Shown: in pieces, positions 1-12,200 of the stretch
Numbering within the stretch: position 1 is the stretch's first letter
Layout of the letters: every line of letters starts with the position of its first letter
Origin: Nissolia schottii
Lineage: Eukaryota; Streptophyta; Magnoliopsida; Fabales; Fabaceae
Length of the DNA stretch: 64,000 nucleotides
Direction of reading: 5' to 3'
Assembly (NCBI GenBank): GCA_003254905.1
Contig: QANU01028969.1
Span: 368,509 to 432,508 of the forward strand
Notes under the pieces: generated by a model
The model's database searches: none
What the model saw: the letters and a program-made list of their open reading frames with translations, nothing else
Told to the model about the DNA's origin: nothing
Program-made: the position numbers and the translations under genes

Positions 1-13
1 AGAGAATAGATTT

Positions 14-170
14 TCTCATGTGTAATTTTCACATGATAAGATCATATGTAATTTTTTATTATCAATTTAAAATGTGTGACTTATACATGATATAAACATT
101 AAAAAAATTGATGATAAAAAATTACACATAATCTTATTATATGAAAATTACCCATTAAAATATACATTCC
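14..170. repeat. MITE-like inverted repeat
   Basis: Two arms of about 50 bases face each other: the left starts near GTGTAATTTTCACATGATAA and the right, reverse-complemented, reads GGTAATTTTCATATAATAAG. They are separated by a short AT-rich loop. The structure suggests a small non-autonomous DNA transposon. The family and target duplication are unclear because the window edge is close. Confidence 0.5.
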
Positions 171-175
171 CCATG

Positions 176-1840
176 TCTAATTTATTTGAGGAATACTATA
201 GCTCTTTCATGTAGGTTGCATACGCATTCGATGCAGCAAAGGGACGAGAAATTTTTTGGGTCGTCAAGGAACTAAACTCATTCGATTTCAATTCGATGGC
301 CCAACTTGACAAATGTTCACCCGTGCAAAATGGGATTTTTAATGAATATTGGGCCTTTATAATTCTTTTCAAATTCAATGAACCAGTATTGTGTCTAGAC
401 TCTATAGGTGTTTTTTGGAAGAAAAAACAAACAAGGAAAACTCTAGAGATTCACGGTTCAAAAGAGAAAAGAGAAATGAGAATTAGAAGTCTTTCTTTTT
501 TGCAAAAGGGAAATTTCTTCTGACAGGAAAATAAATAAAACCATATAAAAGTTAGGTGACGGCTAAAGTGATTCTTGTAAAGTTCTGGACCACCAAGACC
601 AGGGTATCAGTGCAAATTATTAAGAAGCTTTTGTATTGCAAATTAATCCTTCTTCTTATTAGGGTTGCAAAACTTCTCTCGTCTTTCCCCCTTTGTTCTG
701 TGTCTGCCTCTTAGTCATCTAGTCTCAGCCACCAACGGACTCGCAACCACAACTTCTATCTCAAAGCCGCTTTGCAACGCCGAGTCAGTGACGTCGTCAC
801 TCATAACAATATGCAACATTACCTTTTTAATTCCACAGGCCTTTCTTACGTTTTGAAGATTGCACACTTGCGACAGTCCCATGTCCAAATCACCATAAAG
901 CAGCCATTGTGGTGATAAGACCTCAGAAGGACCCGCTCTAAACGAACCCCGATCTACCTCTATTAATGTTTAAAAAATAAGACATTTTGATAAGTGACTC
1001 TCATTACAAAATAAAAATAAAATAATTTTAATTATAATTATAATTATTAAAAAATTGACATAAAGTCATTTTTAAAATTAAAAATTAAAAATTAAATATT
1101 AACAAAAGTTCAAAACATACTTAAGATCAAATTAGTCATCATCATAAAAATTATATATTATTATTTAATTATGAATAATTATATAAAACACAAAGGATAT
1201 AAATTAAATTCTAGTATAAAGAATTATAATTTATGAAACATGGGAAAATGCTTGGTACCAACGACTACAACATGAGTAGAAAGATGAAGTGGTCCCTAGT
1301 ACTTGTGCCCTCTCTTAATTGGTTATAGCCCACTCCCTCGTTTTTCCTCACAAAATCATTTGTACTATTTCTGCTATAAATATAATATAACATTCCATGA
1401 ATTAGAAATTTCAAAAATATTATTTTAACTCAAACTTTCTACGAAGGGACATGGTGGGTCCATGGGCCATGATGGCCCACTGAAACACGTACCGGTGCAA
1501 GTGAGAATAAAAAGGTCAAGATTATATAATATTAGAAATAGCCACCGCATCCCATATTACTTTAATGTATACCTCTTCTTTCTGCCTCCAACTCCAACCT
1601 CGTGTCAATTAATTAATGTAAAATAAACCTATCCATCTTTTAATTTTTATTTTTATTTTTTGTCCATTTGCTCTCGCCTACGAAAGCGATTGATTAAACA
1701 GAAAAATACAGGAATCATCTGTTTGCTCCGATAGCTTCGTTGTTATTATCCATGCTACATAAAATCGCATCTAATCGCCACCATCCACTTGTAGATAAGA
1801 GAAACTACGAATCTTTAAAAAAATAAATATTGGTGTCAAC
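176..1840. other. AT-rich intergenic DNA, no supported gene
   Basis: No reading frame here has codon structure or similarity that I recognise. A moderately GC-rich patch at about 540-960 resembles transcribed plant DNA but has only a short open frame (665-856) with no recognisable domain. The rest is AT-rich. Confidence 0.5.
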
Positions 1841-1904
1841 TTTATAATATATTATTGCACCGTTAATTAATGATTTTATATAATTGATTCATGTGTACTT
1901 ACTT

Positions 1905-2360
1905 ATTTATAGTTATCATGTACAATCATTTTTAACTATCATGTACAAATATTTTTAACTATCGTTTATTAATTTATTTTTAACTAAGGTGTGCAAATAT
2001 CCTTTAATTATCAGGCACAAACATTTTCAACTATCTTCCACAAACATTCACATGTATGTACACAAACTTTTTTTACATATTATACAAATATTTTTAACTA
2101 AAATGTACAAATTTTTTATTATGGTGCACAAACATTTTAAACAGTTGAAAAAGTTTGTGCACAACAGTTCAAAATGTGTTGAAAACGCTTGTGCACAATA
2201 GTTCGAAATGTTTGTGCACAACGATAAAGTGGGTGCCCGCAATGTGAGAATGGAAGATGGAGAGTGTGGAACGTGGGCGCCATGTGTTTTGTTAGTGGAC
2301 CATTTGTATAAAATCGCTTAGATGACAATACAGTGATAATATTTAGGGTGTACATGTAGC
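1905..2360. repeat. degenerate short tandem repeats ending in a shared terminus
   Basis: A roughly 30-40 base motif (TTTTAACTATCATGTACAAA and variants) recurs at 1905-2110, followed by TTTGTGCACAA-type repeats at 2140-2225. The right edge, GGGTGTACATGTAGCAT at about 2346, is the same 17 bases that close the MITE at 40034-40248. This suggests a related element with subterminal repeats; its left end could not be fixed. Confidence 0.4.
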
Positions 2361-2910
2361 ATGACTGATCTTTGAATTACTATTGCTTAGACTTGTTTGA
2401 TCAATCGTAAATGTTGATTTATTTGGCATAATACTTTTTTTTGTTTAATTAACATATCTATTTTCTTCTTAAAATTGATAGAACAAAGTCGAATTAGTAA
2501 TGCTTTAGGAGTTAGTAACTAATTTTGATGCTACAACAAATTGTATTGCTTAAGAGGTGTCTATTGTCGGTAACAAGATTCGAGATCACTAAAGTTGGTA
2601 CATTTCTTTCAATAAAATATTTTTTATACACAGTCAAAATCGAACTTCTAATTAAATATTTAAGAAACCCAATTATCTACCAACTCTTGTTGGTTTTGAT
2701 AATACAACAACAATGCTTTGAAGAGAATGTGGAATGAAAATGTAGAATTGGATCGGTAAATTCTATTCACTGTATGACTTATTTTTGACACAAACCTTTT
2801 TTTATTACAAATTGTAAAAGATATTATTTGCTCAATTTTGAGAAATAAAGCATTAAATATTAACTCCTTTTAATAAATGTGCTTTGTTAAGAATTGAGTT
2901 TATATTCTCA

Positions 2911-3093
2911 GGGTTTTGCTAACAAATGCCTTAAGGGAACTTATTAAAGAATTTAAAATAGAAATGTTTCATTGAAAATGTAAAAATTTTAAGTTTACAA
3001 TGCATTAAACACTTCAAATTTTTTATTTTTTAATAAAATTTAACCATTTTAAGTTTCTTAACAAGTTCCCTTAAGGCACTTGTTAAAAAAACT
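2911..3093. repeat. MITE, GGTTTTGCTAACAA family
   Basis: The left arm GGTTTTGCTAACAAATGCC and the right arm, which reads in reverse TTTTTTAACAAGTGCC, form an imperfect inverted repeat with an AT-rich centre. Relatives of the same arm occur at 38334-38470 (inside a receptor kinase intron) and at 48716-48925. Confidence 0.6.
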
Positions 3094-3355
3094 CATATTC
3101 TTACTTAATATATGGGGATTAAATTGCTTTTCACTCTTCTGGGCTATTTTTGGCCCTAGCTTGTTCACATGATGTTGTGTCAATTGTGTTGGGTCAAAAA
3201 CCACCTGAGAGAAATTGACATCCAATTTAGCAATAACTAGGAAAAAAATAAAGAAGATTGAGATTAGTGATGGAGGAATAACTATCAAGCAACATAATTG
3301 GTTGATCTAATGATACTTATTCATAATTTATTAGGTGATTTCTTAGTTATCTTAC

Positions 3356-3705
3356 GGGGTAAATATTCTATGATATTTAATTGATCCATTTTAAATAATT
3401 TTTGCAATTAAATTCATCAATTTTTGTTATTATGTCATGGTTTATATGATTTTAATAAACTTTTTATTAGTCAAATCATTGAAAGAGCCAACTTATAAGA
3501 GGTTTAGAGATTTGTGAACCATTTGAGCTTATGATGCACCTCTCTACAAATATTGTTTTAAAAAGTATTAATTTATCATATTAGATCATATAATTCATCA
3601 ATATGTCATATTAGATAATGAAATAATAACAAAAATTAATGAATTTAGTTATAAAAATGATTAAAAATGGATAAATTAAGGATAAATATTATTGTATACC
3701 CCCTA
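3356..3705. repeat. MITE-like inverted repeat at the left edge of the MULE
   Basis: The left arm starts GGGGTAAATATTCTATGATA. The right arm, reverse-complemented, carries the same ordered blocks (TTGATCCATTTT, then AAATTCATCAATTTTTGTTA) with substitutions. The extreme GGGGTAAATAT motif also ends the large element at 13280, so this MITE and the MULE share end sequences, and their border around 3680-3705 is ambiguous. Confidence 0.5.
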
Positions 3706-5399
3706 TTTGCACACCTGTTACACACCCACCCTATTTTTTTTAAACTCTCGGCTGACTCAGCAAATTGCTAACCCTAACCAACCACACACCATCTTCGAGA
3801 TAACCACTCCTCCCATTCCATTTGTTCTGTTCCTTTCGTTTTTGCTCATTCTCTCTCTATACCATTCTGTTTTGGTTTATTACTTCTTTGTTGCTCATTC
3901 ATTCTTGATTTCTCGCTTTTTGATCCATTCATTTTTTATCTGTTCTGCTATCTGTAATTGATGTCAACGAATCCATTCATTTTTGGCAAGGAGTCGTCGT
4001 TTATGGAGTTGTTGGAAAGATTCAACAATGCTACAGTGGCGCTGCCTAAACTTGTAACATTCCGATTTTCCGTTAGAGAAATATTCGTAAAATATAAATA
4101 ATTAATTAATTTTCTAAGCATGATTAGGGAATTAAGATGGAAAATTTTAGCTAAAATAACGCTAGGAATTTGGACGTGTCGCGGTAGAAAATTCGGCAGA
4201 CAACCGAACAGCCGTTGTTCACCGATGAACCTTTGGCACACAAAACGGTGTCCGTGAAAATAATCTCCCGGAGAAAAATGTCACAAACACCTTTAATATT
4301 AATACCCTTAGGTAGGTGGGAATTAGAGGATCGCGACGGTCCAAACGGAATATTTTTCAGAGGACCGTGTACGACGCACCAAGACTGCGAGCGATAAAAC
4401 ACGAGCAAAACGGAACCGGGAGAAAATGAAATTTCAGCATCTGAACTTGGAGAGAGGGGGCTGCACGGTTTAATTGCTGAATTTTCAGCCTCCTATAGTC
4501 AACAAACATACTCCTTAAAATGTGCTCCAAGACTTACCATCACTATGCAACACTTACCATCACTACCTTACTCCATCACATCACTTATTTTGCCATCAAA
4601 ATCAAATTTTCTCTCCAAAATTCTGGCCCAAAACCGTGTGTGTGCCATCAGCTTGTACAAGAGGATTTCATTCCCAAAAATCTCTTAAAATACACATAAA
4701 AGCAAGTCTTAAGAACACTCTTTGGCATTCAACAAATTTGAGCACTTTTCTCTTGTCCCCAAGCTCTCAAAACCGAACCTCCCAGCCCAAATCCTCTCAT
4801 CTTTGCTTTCATTTTCTTCCTTCCAAAATCAAGAGGACAACCTCTTCACCCTCCACCTTGCTTAAGGATCTTCATCTTGGAGAAAGGAAAATCTCAAGCT
4901 TTGGAGCAACAAAGCTTCTTGGACTTCAACCCAAGCTCACCACACCACATCAAACCAACACTCAACAAGTGGGTAACTTAGGCTTTTACTCACTCCCTAA
5001 TGCTCTTGAGCTTGTGGATGATTATGTGTGTTATGTGTGTTTATGTTTATGTTTATGTGTTTTATGCCTTGAAATGAACTTGCATGTGTTGCTAATGATT
5101 TGATTAGGATAAATATAGTTTTGATTGTTAAGATTTGTGGATAAACTCAGTAAAACCATTCCTTGATGGTTCTATGCCTTTTTGCATGTTTATGTGATTT
5201 ATGAGAAAATGCACATAATGTGTTTTAGGCTTAAAAATGAATTTTCTTGCATTATTAATGATTTGTTTTAGATGAATGTGATTTGAAGATGATAATAAGT
5301 GATTTATAAAGGCTGGAATATGTGGAAAATGTTTTAGGGTTGTACATGGAAGAGTTTTGAGAAAAGGTGACATAGAGCAAAAATTGGATTTTTGGCATA

Positions 5400-5900
5400 A
5401 AAAGGGCAAAATGGTCATTTCGGGAATTTCGGGTACTTGGACTAAAAATCTGGGTTTCTTTTTATGAAAAATGGGTTTAGAGATATCAAAAACCTTGGGG
5501 TCAAGACTTGAGTCGATTGGGAGTGTGGTTAACTAAAATTTTGAAGAAAAATCAGTTTTTATGGACAAAAATGGCATTTTGGTCAAAAAGGGTAAATCTG
5601 TAATTTCGGGTATAAGGGTTAAAAATATGGGTTTATTATCATGAAAAATGGGTTTAGAGATATCAAAAACCTTGGGGCCAAGTCTTGAGTCCATTGGGTT
5701 ATGGAGAAATAAAATTCCAAAGAAAAATCGGTTTTTCGGACAAAAATGACATTTTGGGCTTATGGGGGCATAACCGTAATTTCGGGTAAGGAAATTAAAA
5801 ATCTGGGTTTGTCTTCATAAAAAGTGGGTTTAGAACTATGAAAAACTTTAGGGTCAAGCTTTGAGTCCATTGGTTAATGGTTGAATTAAGAGGTTATGAG
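5400..5900. repeat. roughly 180-base tandem repeats inside the giant LTR
   Basis: Three degenerate copies each contain a TAATTTCGGG-like block, a GGGTTT...ATGAAAAATGGGTTTAG block and an AACCTTGGGGTCAAG block, in the same order and spacing. Confidence 0.6.
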
Positions 5901-6187
5901 TGTCTCGATAGTTGTTGTCGTACCTTAATGCATGTATGAGGTAGATGGTCATGCATTATGTGTCATGATAATGTGTATTATGTCCATATGAATGTTATCA
6001 TGCACCATGAGGATAGATCACTAGAAGTTATTGTCTAATGAATGAGTAATGAATGAAGATGAGAATGAAATGTAGGAACATGAGCATGATGAGAAAAGAT
6101 AAAAGTGCACACGAGAGAAAAGAAAGATGAGAAGCATGAAATTTGATAGAAAAAATGAATGGCTTATGATGTGATGAGTATGTGTAT

Positions 6188-6470
6188 GATATGGTCCGCT
6201 TCCGGCTTAGCCACGAGGACGGCCCCTCGCCACCCGGTAATGGGGTGGAGTCATGTTGGCTCGAGGAACAGACAGAAAAGGCAGGTCGTGCACCACCCAG
6301 GGGAAGAGTCCCAGGGTGTACGAGGAGGTATGGTTAAGTCCGCCTCCGGCTTAGCCACGAGGGCGGCCCCTCGCCACCCGGTAAGGGGGTGGAGTCGTGT
6401 TCGCTCGGGGAACAGACAGAAAAGGCAGGTCGTATACCACTATGGGGACGACGGTCCTAAGGTGTACGAG
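6188..6470. repeat. two tandem roughly 147-base GC-rich units
   Basis: Both copies contain CGGCTTAGCCACGAGG, GGCCCCTCGCCACCCGGTAA and GAACAGACAGAAAAGGCAGG in the same order. They lie within the solo LTR and create overlapping open frames that are not genes. Confidence 0.7.
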
Positions 6471-8179
6471 GGAGTACTGGGAACAGATGATGAAAGATAT
6501 GATGCATGAGTATATGATGATGTATGAATATGTAACGTATGAGTATATAATGAGGCATGTCTGTGTAGTCGTCAAGAGAACGCTCGAGACGACCTATGTA
6601 CATACGCGAAGTAAAGATAATGAGCACGAGAACTTAGTAAGCAAGACTAGTTTCCCTGATCACCTAGTAACATAGATAAAGCTGTTCAAGATCCTAGGCC
6701 AAGATAATAATCAGTAGGATTTTAGTATGCATGCTCACTTAGAGATCTCCTGAACGGCCGGGAAGATAACCGAGAAAATGAACTTTGGTTAGTGCTAAGG
6801 AACCCCACTGAGGACCAAGTGTTCTCACCCCCACCCCTCGGTTATGGAACCCGCAGGTGTGCAGAGCGAAGGGATTGACCCGAGGGATGTCTGGTAGACG
6901 ACAGAGGACTGCAGCAGATCAAAGCCAAGGCAAAGGGATGACAGTGACATTAGGATGATATGTGTATTGTCTTATGACTATGACTTTTATATGTTGTGCG
7001 TAAATATTTATTACTATGGCTGTGTGTAATGATGTTTTGGGACCTTGGTTGTAATTATATCTATATAGACACACTCTCCATATTCTACTGCGGTTATTAG
7101 CGATTATTGTTATATATTCTGTTAATCACGCACGGCTCCTAGTTTATAAATTGATAAAGCACGCAAACGATTTTGAAAATGGTCCATATTTTCGCGTATA
7201 AGATATTGGCAAAGGTAAAAGTACGGGCCGAAGGTAACCCGACACAACGGTTAACAACCCTGTGAGCATTGCTTACTACCATGGAAGTGGGCAGTTAGCA
7301 GGGGTGTTACAAAAATCACAGTAGTGGAAGGTAATAACACGATGGTTGTGTCTAAGGATATAACAAAAGTTATGTCTTACATATTTGACAAGTTAGGTCT
7401 ACAATAGAAAAATGGTTAGGTTTCTTATAATAAAATGGTTGTGTCTACTTCACAAAGGGTGTGTTATGTGGCTCCAGCATTCCAACTCAAGCAATCAGTG
7501 ATGTTAATAATGAATAGATGGTTTTCGCGACATGTGACTAGAATGCACGGATGATGGCGTCAAACATTGAAGGTATTTTTAATGAGTTAAATAATGTTTA
7601 GGTATGTAACGTTATACTGGCTAGGTCTACAATAGAATAATGGTTAGGTCTGTTATAATACAATGGTTGTGTCTTATATCACAAGAAGGTTAGGTCATTT
7701 ATAATTCAGACGTTATGTATACTTCACAGAGGGTGTGCTATGTGGCTCCAGCATTCCAACTCAAGTAATCAGTGACGTTAATAATGAAGAGATGGTTTTA
7801 GCAACATATGATGAGAATGCAGGGATGATGGCGTCAAACATTGGAAGTATTTTTAACAAATTAAATATTGTTTAGGTTTGTAACGTTATATTGGTTAGGT
7901 CTGATTTGTGACCACTGTTAGGTCTTGCAAGTGGATATAGTTAGGTCTTTTCTAAATTACACGTTAGGTCTATTTTATTTAATATGTATTATTTTTGTAT
8001 GTTTCTCAAATGAAGACGTAGATGAATCATTCTCAAATGAAGACGTAGCTGAATCAAGTACAAATATTACTGTTGATTCAATTTGTAAAATTAAAATATG
8101 ATGACAAACATGATATGAACCTTTTAATGTGTGTGCTAGTGTTTCAGGATTAATATTGTTTTAGATCCAGAATCTGTTT

Positions 8180-10320
8180 AGAAACTAACTCAGCCCAAGC
8201 TTGGTGATTGATATAAGTGGAGAAAAATAATGATGCAGCTAAAGTCCATATATTATGATCCAACAAGGAGTTCATGAATGCTCAAATTTATAAGGTCAAA
8301 TCCATGTTAAAGAAAAGCAAAACTGAAGCAGCCTAATAGATTGGCCCAACAAAATTTGAGAGAAGAAGCCATCAGATTTTTCTCATTGAAGCAAAGAAAA
8401 ATAAAAAGGGAAAAAACCAAGAAGGGCAAAATTTCAATTATTCACTCAATGAGTGAAGTCAAGTATCTTGAATTTCTTAAATAAGAAGTCAGGAGAAACT
8501 TGAGGCTCAAACAGAAACTCCAGAACAAGATACTTCTGTCAAAATTGATTGATAAGAAGTCAAACATTCTGGATACATAGGAAAGCTACGATTGAGAGGG
8601 AGCTCACACTAAGGGGGAGCAAATCAGCCAAAAGAGGCTAATTAATTTTGTTAGCAAAATTACTCTCTCTTGTCCCAAATTAGTTATAATGATATCAAAA
8701 GAAAAATAAGAAAGAAAAGGAAGATTGGGCCAGCAAGATTATGTGCAACAAAAGCAAAGAAAGTAAGGGATGCAGTCCGTGACTTATGGTTGGATAGAAG
8801 CAGTCAACAATTTGCCCTTTTGACAAGACAAGACCATGAGAAAAGGAAAGATACAAGGCAAACAAATATGATGTTACAACAACAAACGAAAGAAATAAAT
8901 ATATATGATTCTGAAGATGAATTATATACATATGATGTCATCATAAGCAAGAAAGGAAAATATATATTCTCCATATGCTTACAGATTCGAGGAAGAAAGA
9001 AAGAGAGGTATCAACGCTTAAAGGAAAAGAACTTCAACACAATGAAATAAGGCTGTCAACATTTAATGGATGGAAGATTGGAAGCAAGCAATATTACATG
9101 TGATGGAAAGACAGAGAGCTATTCGACATAGGCTGGACTACATTAGAAAAGGAAACTATAATTTAAATAAAGAAAAATAAGGGAAGTACAAATCTTGCTA
9201 CAAAGGAAGAAACTACATTAGCTAAAGTCAAAGAAAAAGGAAGAAAGTGATGTGCACCTATGACAAGCTAAAAAGGAAGAGAGAGAAACAAATTAAGCGA
9301 TATAGAAATAGCAACAAATTGGAGGCTATCAAGTACAACCTCTCTTCAAGAAACCTTCCATATACAAAAAGGCTATAATGTAGCCATGAGTGAAGTAAAT
9401 GGAATACGACAAAGAAATGGGAACCAATTTTTTTAATGAATCAAAGAAAAATCACATGAAGAAGCTCACAAAAGAAGAAGGCTGGAAGTGATGGATGAAA
9501 CAAAAAAATGGAAAGCAAAAATCATGGTCTCCTTCCAACGGTCAAAGAGACACACGAAGGTTATGGATGAAAATTTGGAAAAAACAATATTCATGGAGCA
9601 AGAAGCTCTCCTTGAAATGGTCAAGAGATTGAACATCAAGATGATTGAAGGCAAAAGAAGAAAACACACAAGTTATGGCAAGAAAGAATGGCAAAAACAG
9701 AGGAGCTAATCTTGAGCATCAATACTCAAGAGTCAAGCATAAAAGAGTCATCCCTCATCACTGAGAAACCAAGACACCTGTGCAAAAATCATTCGTGACA
9801 TTCTTCTCAAGAGCTTCACATACAAACTTCTCCATCTTTGATTATTTTGGTTTATGCTCTGATTTGAAGCTTTTAAGTGTCTTCATTGTTTTGGAAAATA
9901 TTTGTGGTTTGAGATTTTTTCTTAGCGAGTAACAAAGAGCTTGAGAGAAAGGTTTTGTTTCAAGTTTCTATTTTGATTTGAGAGTTCCTGAGTGAAAGGA
10001 ACTATTAGTTTTTGTACTTGAAATTTGTGGGAAAGAAAATTGGTTTTGGCATTTGAAGAACTGGACGTAGATTCCCGTTAAGGAATCAAACCAGTATAAA
10101 TCCTTGTGTGAATTTTCTTTTCCCTCTATCTTTTACATTCTCTACTCTTCAAATAAATTCTGTTTTCATTTTAAAGAAATTGAGTTTTTCAGAAAACTTG
10201 TCTCCCAGAAAACTAGGAGGTATCTCCTGAAATTTTAGGAGACAAATTTTAAAGAACAGAAAATTTTTCGAAAACCTTTGCTTAGATTCAACCCCCCTTC
10301 TCTAAGCCACACAAAACCAT
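8180..10320 (+). mobile_element. degraded copia-like LTR or 3'-end fragment
   Basis: CTAAGGGGGAGC at about 8610 resembles the polypurine tract and repeated AAGGGGGAG boxes that precede the 3' LTR in SIRE-like copia elements. Near the other end, GATTCAACCCCCCTTCTCTAAGCC (about 10267) resembles LTR-end sequence and recurs at about 28648. The middle holds short purine-rich open frames (8670-9050, 9488-9709) with no recognisable domain. No clean LTR borders were found. Confidence 0.35.
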
Positions 10321-10739
10321 CAATTACTATCCCAACTATTGGTATGCAAGTTGAGTCTCTTGAGGATGTTCTACATTAGACCTAACCAATAAACAACATG
10401 AAACATAACACTTTTATTGCATCAGACCTAACCTATATTCAAAGTGAGACACAACCACTTCTATTACGCGAGACATACAAATTATGAAAAATATAACTAA
10501 TAAAATAAGTATATAATGACACGAGACCTAACAAATAGACAATAACTGAGCTAACAAAATAACTACATTAGACTTAACCAATAAACAACATGAGACATAA
10601 GACTTTTATTGCATTAGACCTAACCTATATTATAAATGAGACACAACTAATTCTGTTATACGAAATCTAACCCATATTCAAAGTGAGACACGACCACTTC
10701 TGTTAAGCGAGACATAACGAATTATGAAGAACATAAATA

Positions 10740-12200
10740 ATAAAATAAGCTTACGCAATAGCAGGTTTTTCTATTGGCATGGCATCTGCCGGCTCCTCCA
10801 CGATTGGGGACCTTGGCCTATCTTCAGGCCCCCTTGCGGCACCCAAATCAACCCTTTCATTTTCCCATTCCAGCTCCACATCTTTTTTGTTGTGTTTTTT
10901 TTCTCCTTTTATTTTTTGGGGGCAGGAGGCTCATCATCATCTGATATAGCCTCAGTTGATTCTTTTTTCTTTTTTTTTTTTGCTTATTTCTTCTTCCTGT
11001 TGGTGATGTTTCGCACGTCACCAATAATGTTGGTGAGAAGTCCCTACAACCAAAAAAAAGTCACTAGTTATTTTGCTATAAAAAAATAAAAAATGCAAAA
11101 AAAAATGTGAAACTCACCGTTCCTCGGGTCTTCTAGTTATTTAGAAAAGCATCTACTAGATCAGATGTTTAGTAGACGATCCATGGGCTGATGCTGTCTG
11201 GGTTGTTATACTCCTTGAAGCGGGTAGCTTGTAAGTACAACAACTGAAATTTAAGAGACATTAACAAACCATAGACAAACATAACCACTTCAAGCAAAGA
11301 GACAAAACTATTTCATGCATTTGGACATTACTGTAAATTAATAATAACATACTTGCAGAACATACACGCAACCTTTGCAATTTTTTTACTACATCTCCTT
11401 GGTAGTCATTTATACCATCTAGCAAAAAGTTGTGGATGAAGGCTGACCAATTGTATGCCAACGGGTTTGACACATCAATAATGGTCCGGAAGTGGTCAAT
11501 TGACACCTTATGTGTCATGGTGGGGTACAGAAATGCCTTGGTCAGGAGGAGAAGGTATGTCCTCCAGAATTTGTCTCTGGTGATGCCCTTTTTTATTTCA
11601 GATTGTAGGGCGGGCACAGTTTTATTCCTGTACGGGGCCACTACAGACCGTGCCTCATCTGAATCAATTTCTGGGAAAGGCATACCTGTTGCACCATAAG
11701 ACAGAGGATTATTTTAATAAAATAAGTAGTTCACAAAATAAACAAACATAACCAAGTAATCGTACTGGTTGCTGGCAATCCTAGTGCAGTCCCGATATAG
11801 TTTGCCCGAACTTTGATCTTGTCATTGTTCGGTACATCTATGGTGTTTATTGCAAAGGTATAGTGTTTGACTAGCTGATATACTAATGGATGGTTGACAA
11901 CAACCTTTGGGACTTGGAGCATTGCCTCAAATTCCATTTCTTGAACTATTTTCTTTTATGCGGCAGTAAGTGTTTCTGCCACAACATTTATTTTTGTGAC
12001 TGAGCACTTTGACTTGATTATGCACTGCAACAAACACCCAAATTAGTGATCATATCTTATGTTTATGTAAAATGATACACTTTCTAGTGTAAACAGACCA
12101 TACCTTTTTGTTGTAATCAATTTTGGACAAGTTGGGAGTGGTGGGTGTTGCCTTCTTGGTAGCTAAAGATAGTGATTTCGTTGATGTCATAGATAGCTCT
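10740..12200 (-). pseudogene. decayed Ulp1-type MULE gene fragments
   Basis: Reading the minus strand from about 12200 down, coding-like blocks occur at 12200-12100, 12027-11761, 11687-11370, 11243-11115 and 11045-10740. Exon-like borders lie between them. The blocks contain KIKVRANYIGTALGLPAT, RDKFWRTYLLLLTKAFLYPT and DVSNPLAYNWSAFIHNFL, then a basic KKKKKK linker followed by acidic DDDEPPAP. This layout resembles the long N-terminal region of plant proteins that carry a Ulp1-like protease and travel in MULEs (Kaonashi type). That comparison is from memory, and the protease domain itself is not seen. In-frame stops (one just before the 11937 block, one in the 11.1-kb block and one in the linker) make this a pseudogene. 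Confidence 0.45.

Larger units (their letters stand above)
4053..7311 (+). mobile_element. giant solo LTR, TGTAACA...TGTTACA
   Basis: The segment begins TGTAACATTCC and ends GGGTGTTACA, the TG...CA inverted termini of an LTR. It is flanked by AAACT on the left and AAAAT on the right, a 5-base target duplication with one mismatch. There is no internal domain, so it is a solo LTR of about 3.26 kb. It holds about three roughly 180-base repeats (5400-5900, each with the phrase GGGTTTAGAGATATCAAAAA or a variant) and two tandem roughly 147-base GC-rich units (6188-6470). The 3' third shares phrases such as TTAGAGATCTCCTGA and GTTCTCACCCCCAC with the LTR at 60228. It is a long-LTR, probably Ty3/gypsy, family; open frames inside look incidental. 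Confidence 0.75.
3961..7407 (+). pseudogene. small ORF split by a solo LTR
   Basis: An ATG at 3961 opens a frame that runs to the LTR border at 4052. It resumes in frame just after the LTR at about 7312 and stops at about 7407. With the LTR and one copy of the target duplication removed, the frame is continuous for about 60 codons, so the insertion hit an existing reading frame of the MULE. I recognise no domain. The product is unknown and may be a fragment of an element-encoded or captured gene. Confidence 0.4.

Noticed and set aside
4522..5103. 193-codon open frame on plus
   Set aside because: It lies wholly within the giant LTR, is Ser/Thr/His-rich with low complexity, and matches no domain; most likely an incidental frame in LTR leader sequence.
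6159..6675. Overlapping frames with repeated RGWSRVRSGNRQKRQ-like text
   Set aside because: They are translations of the two tandem 147-base units in the LTR.
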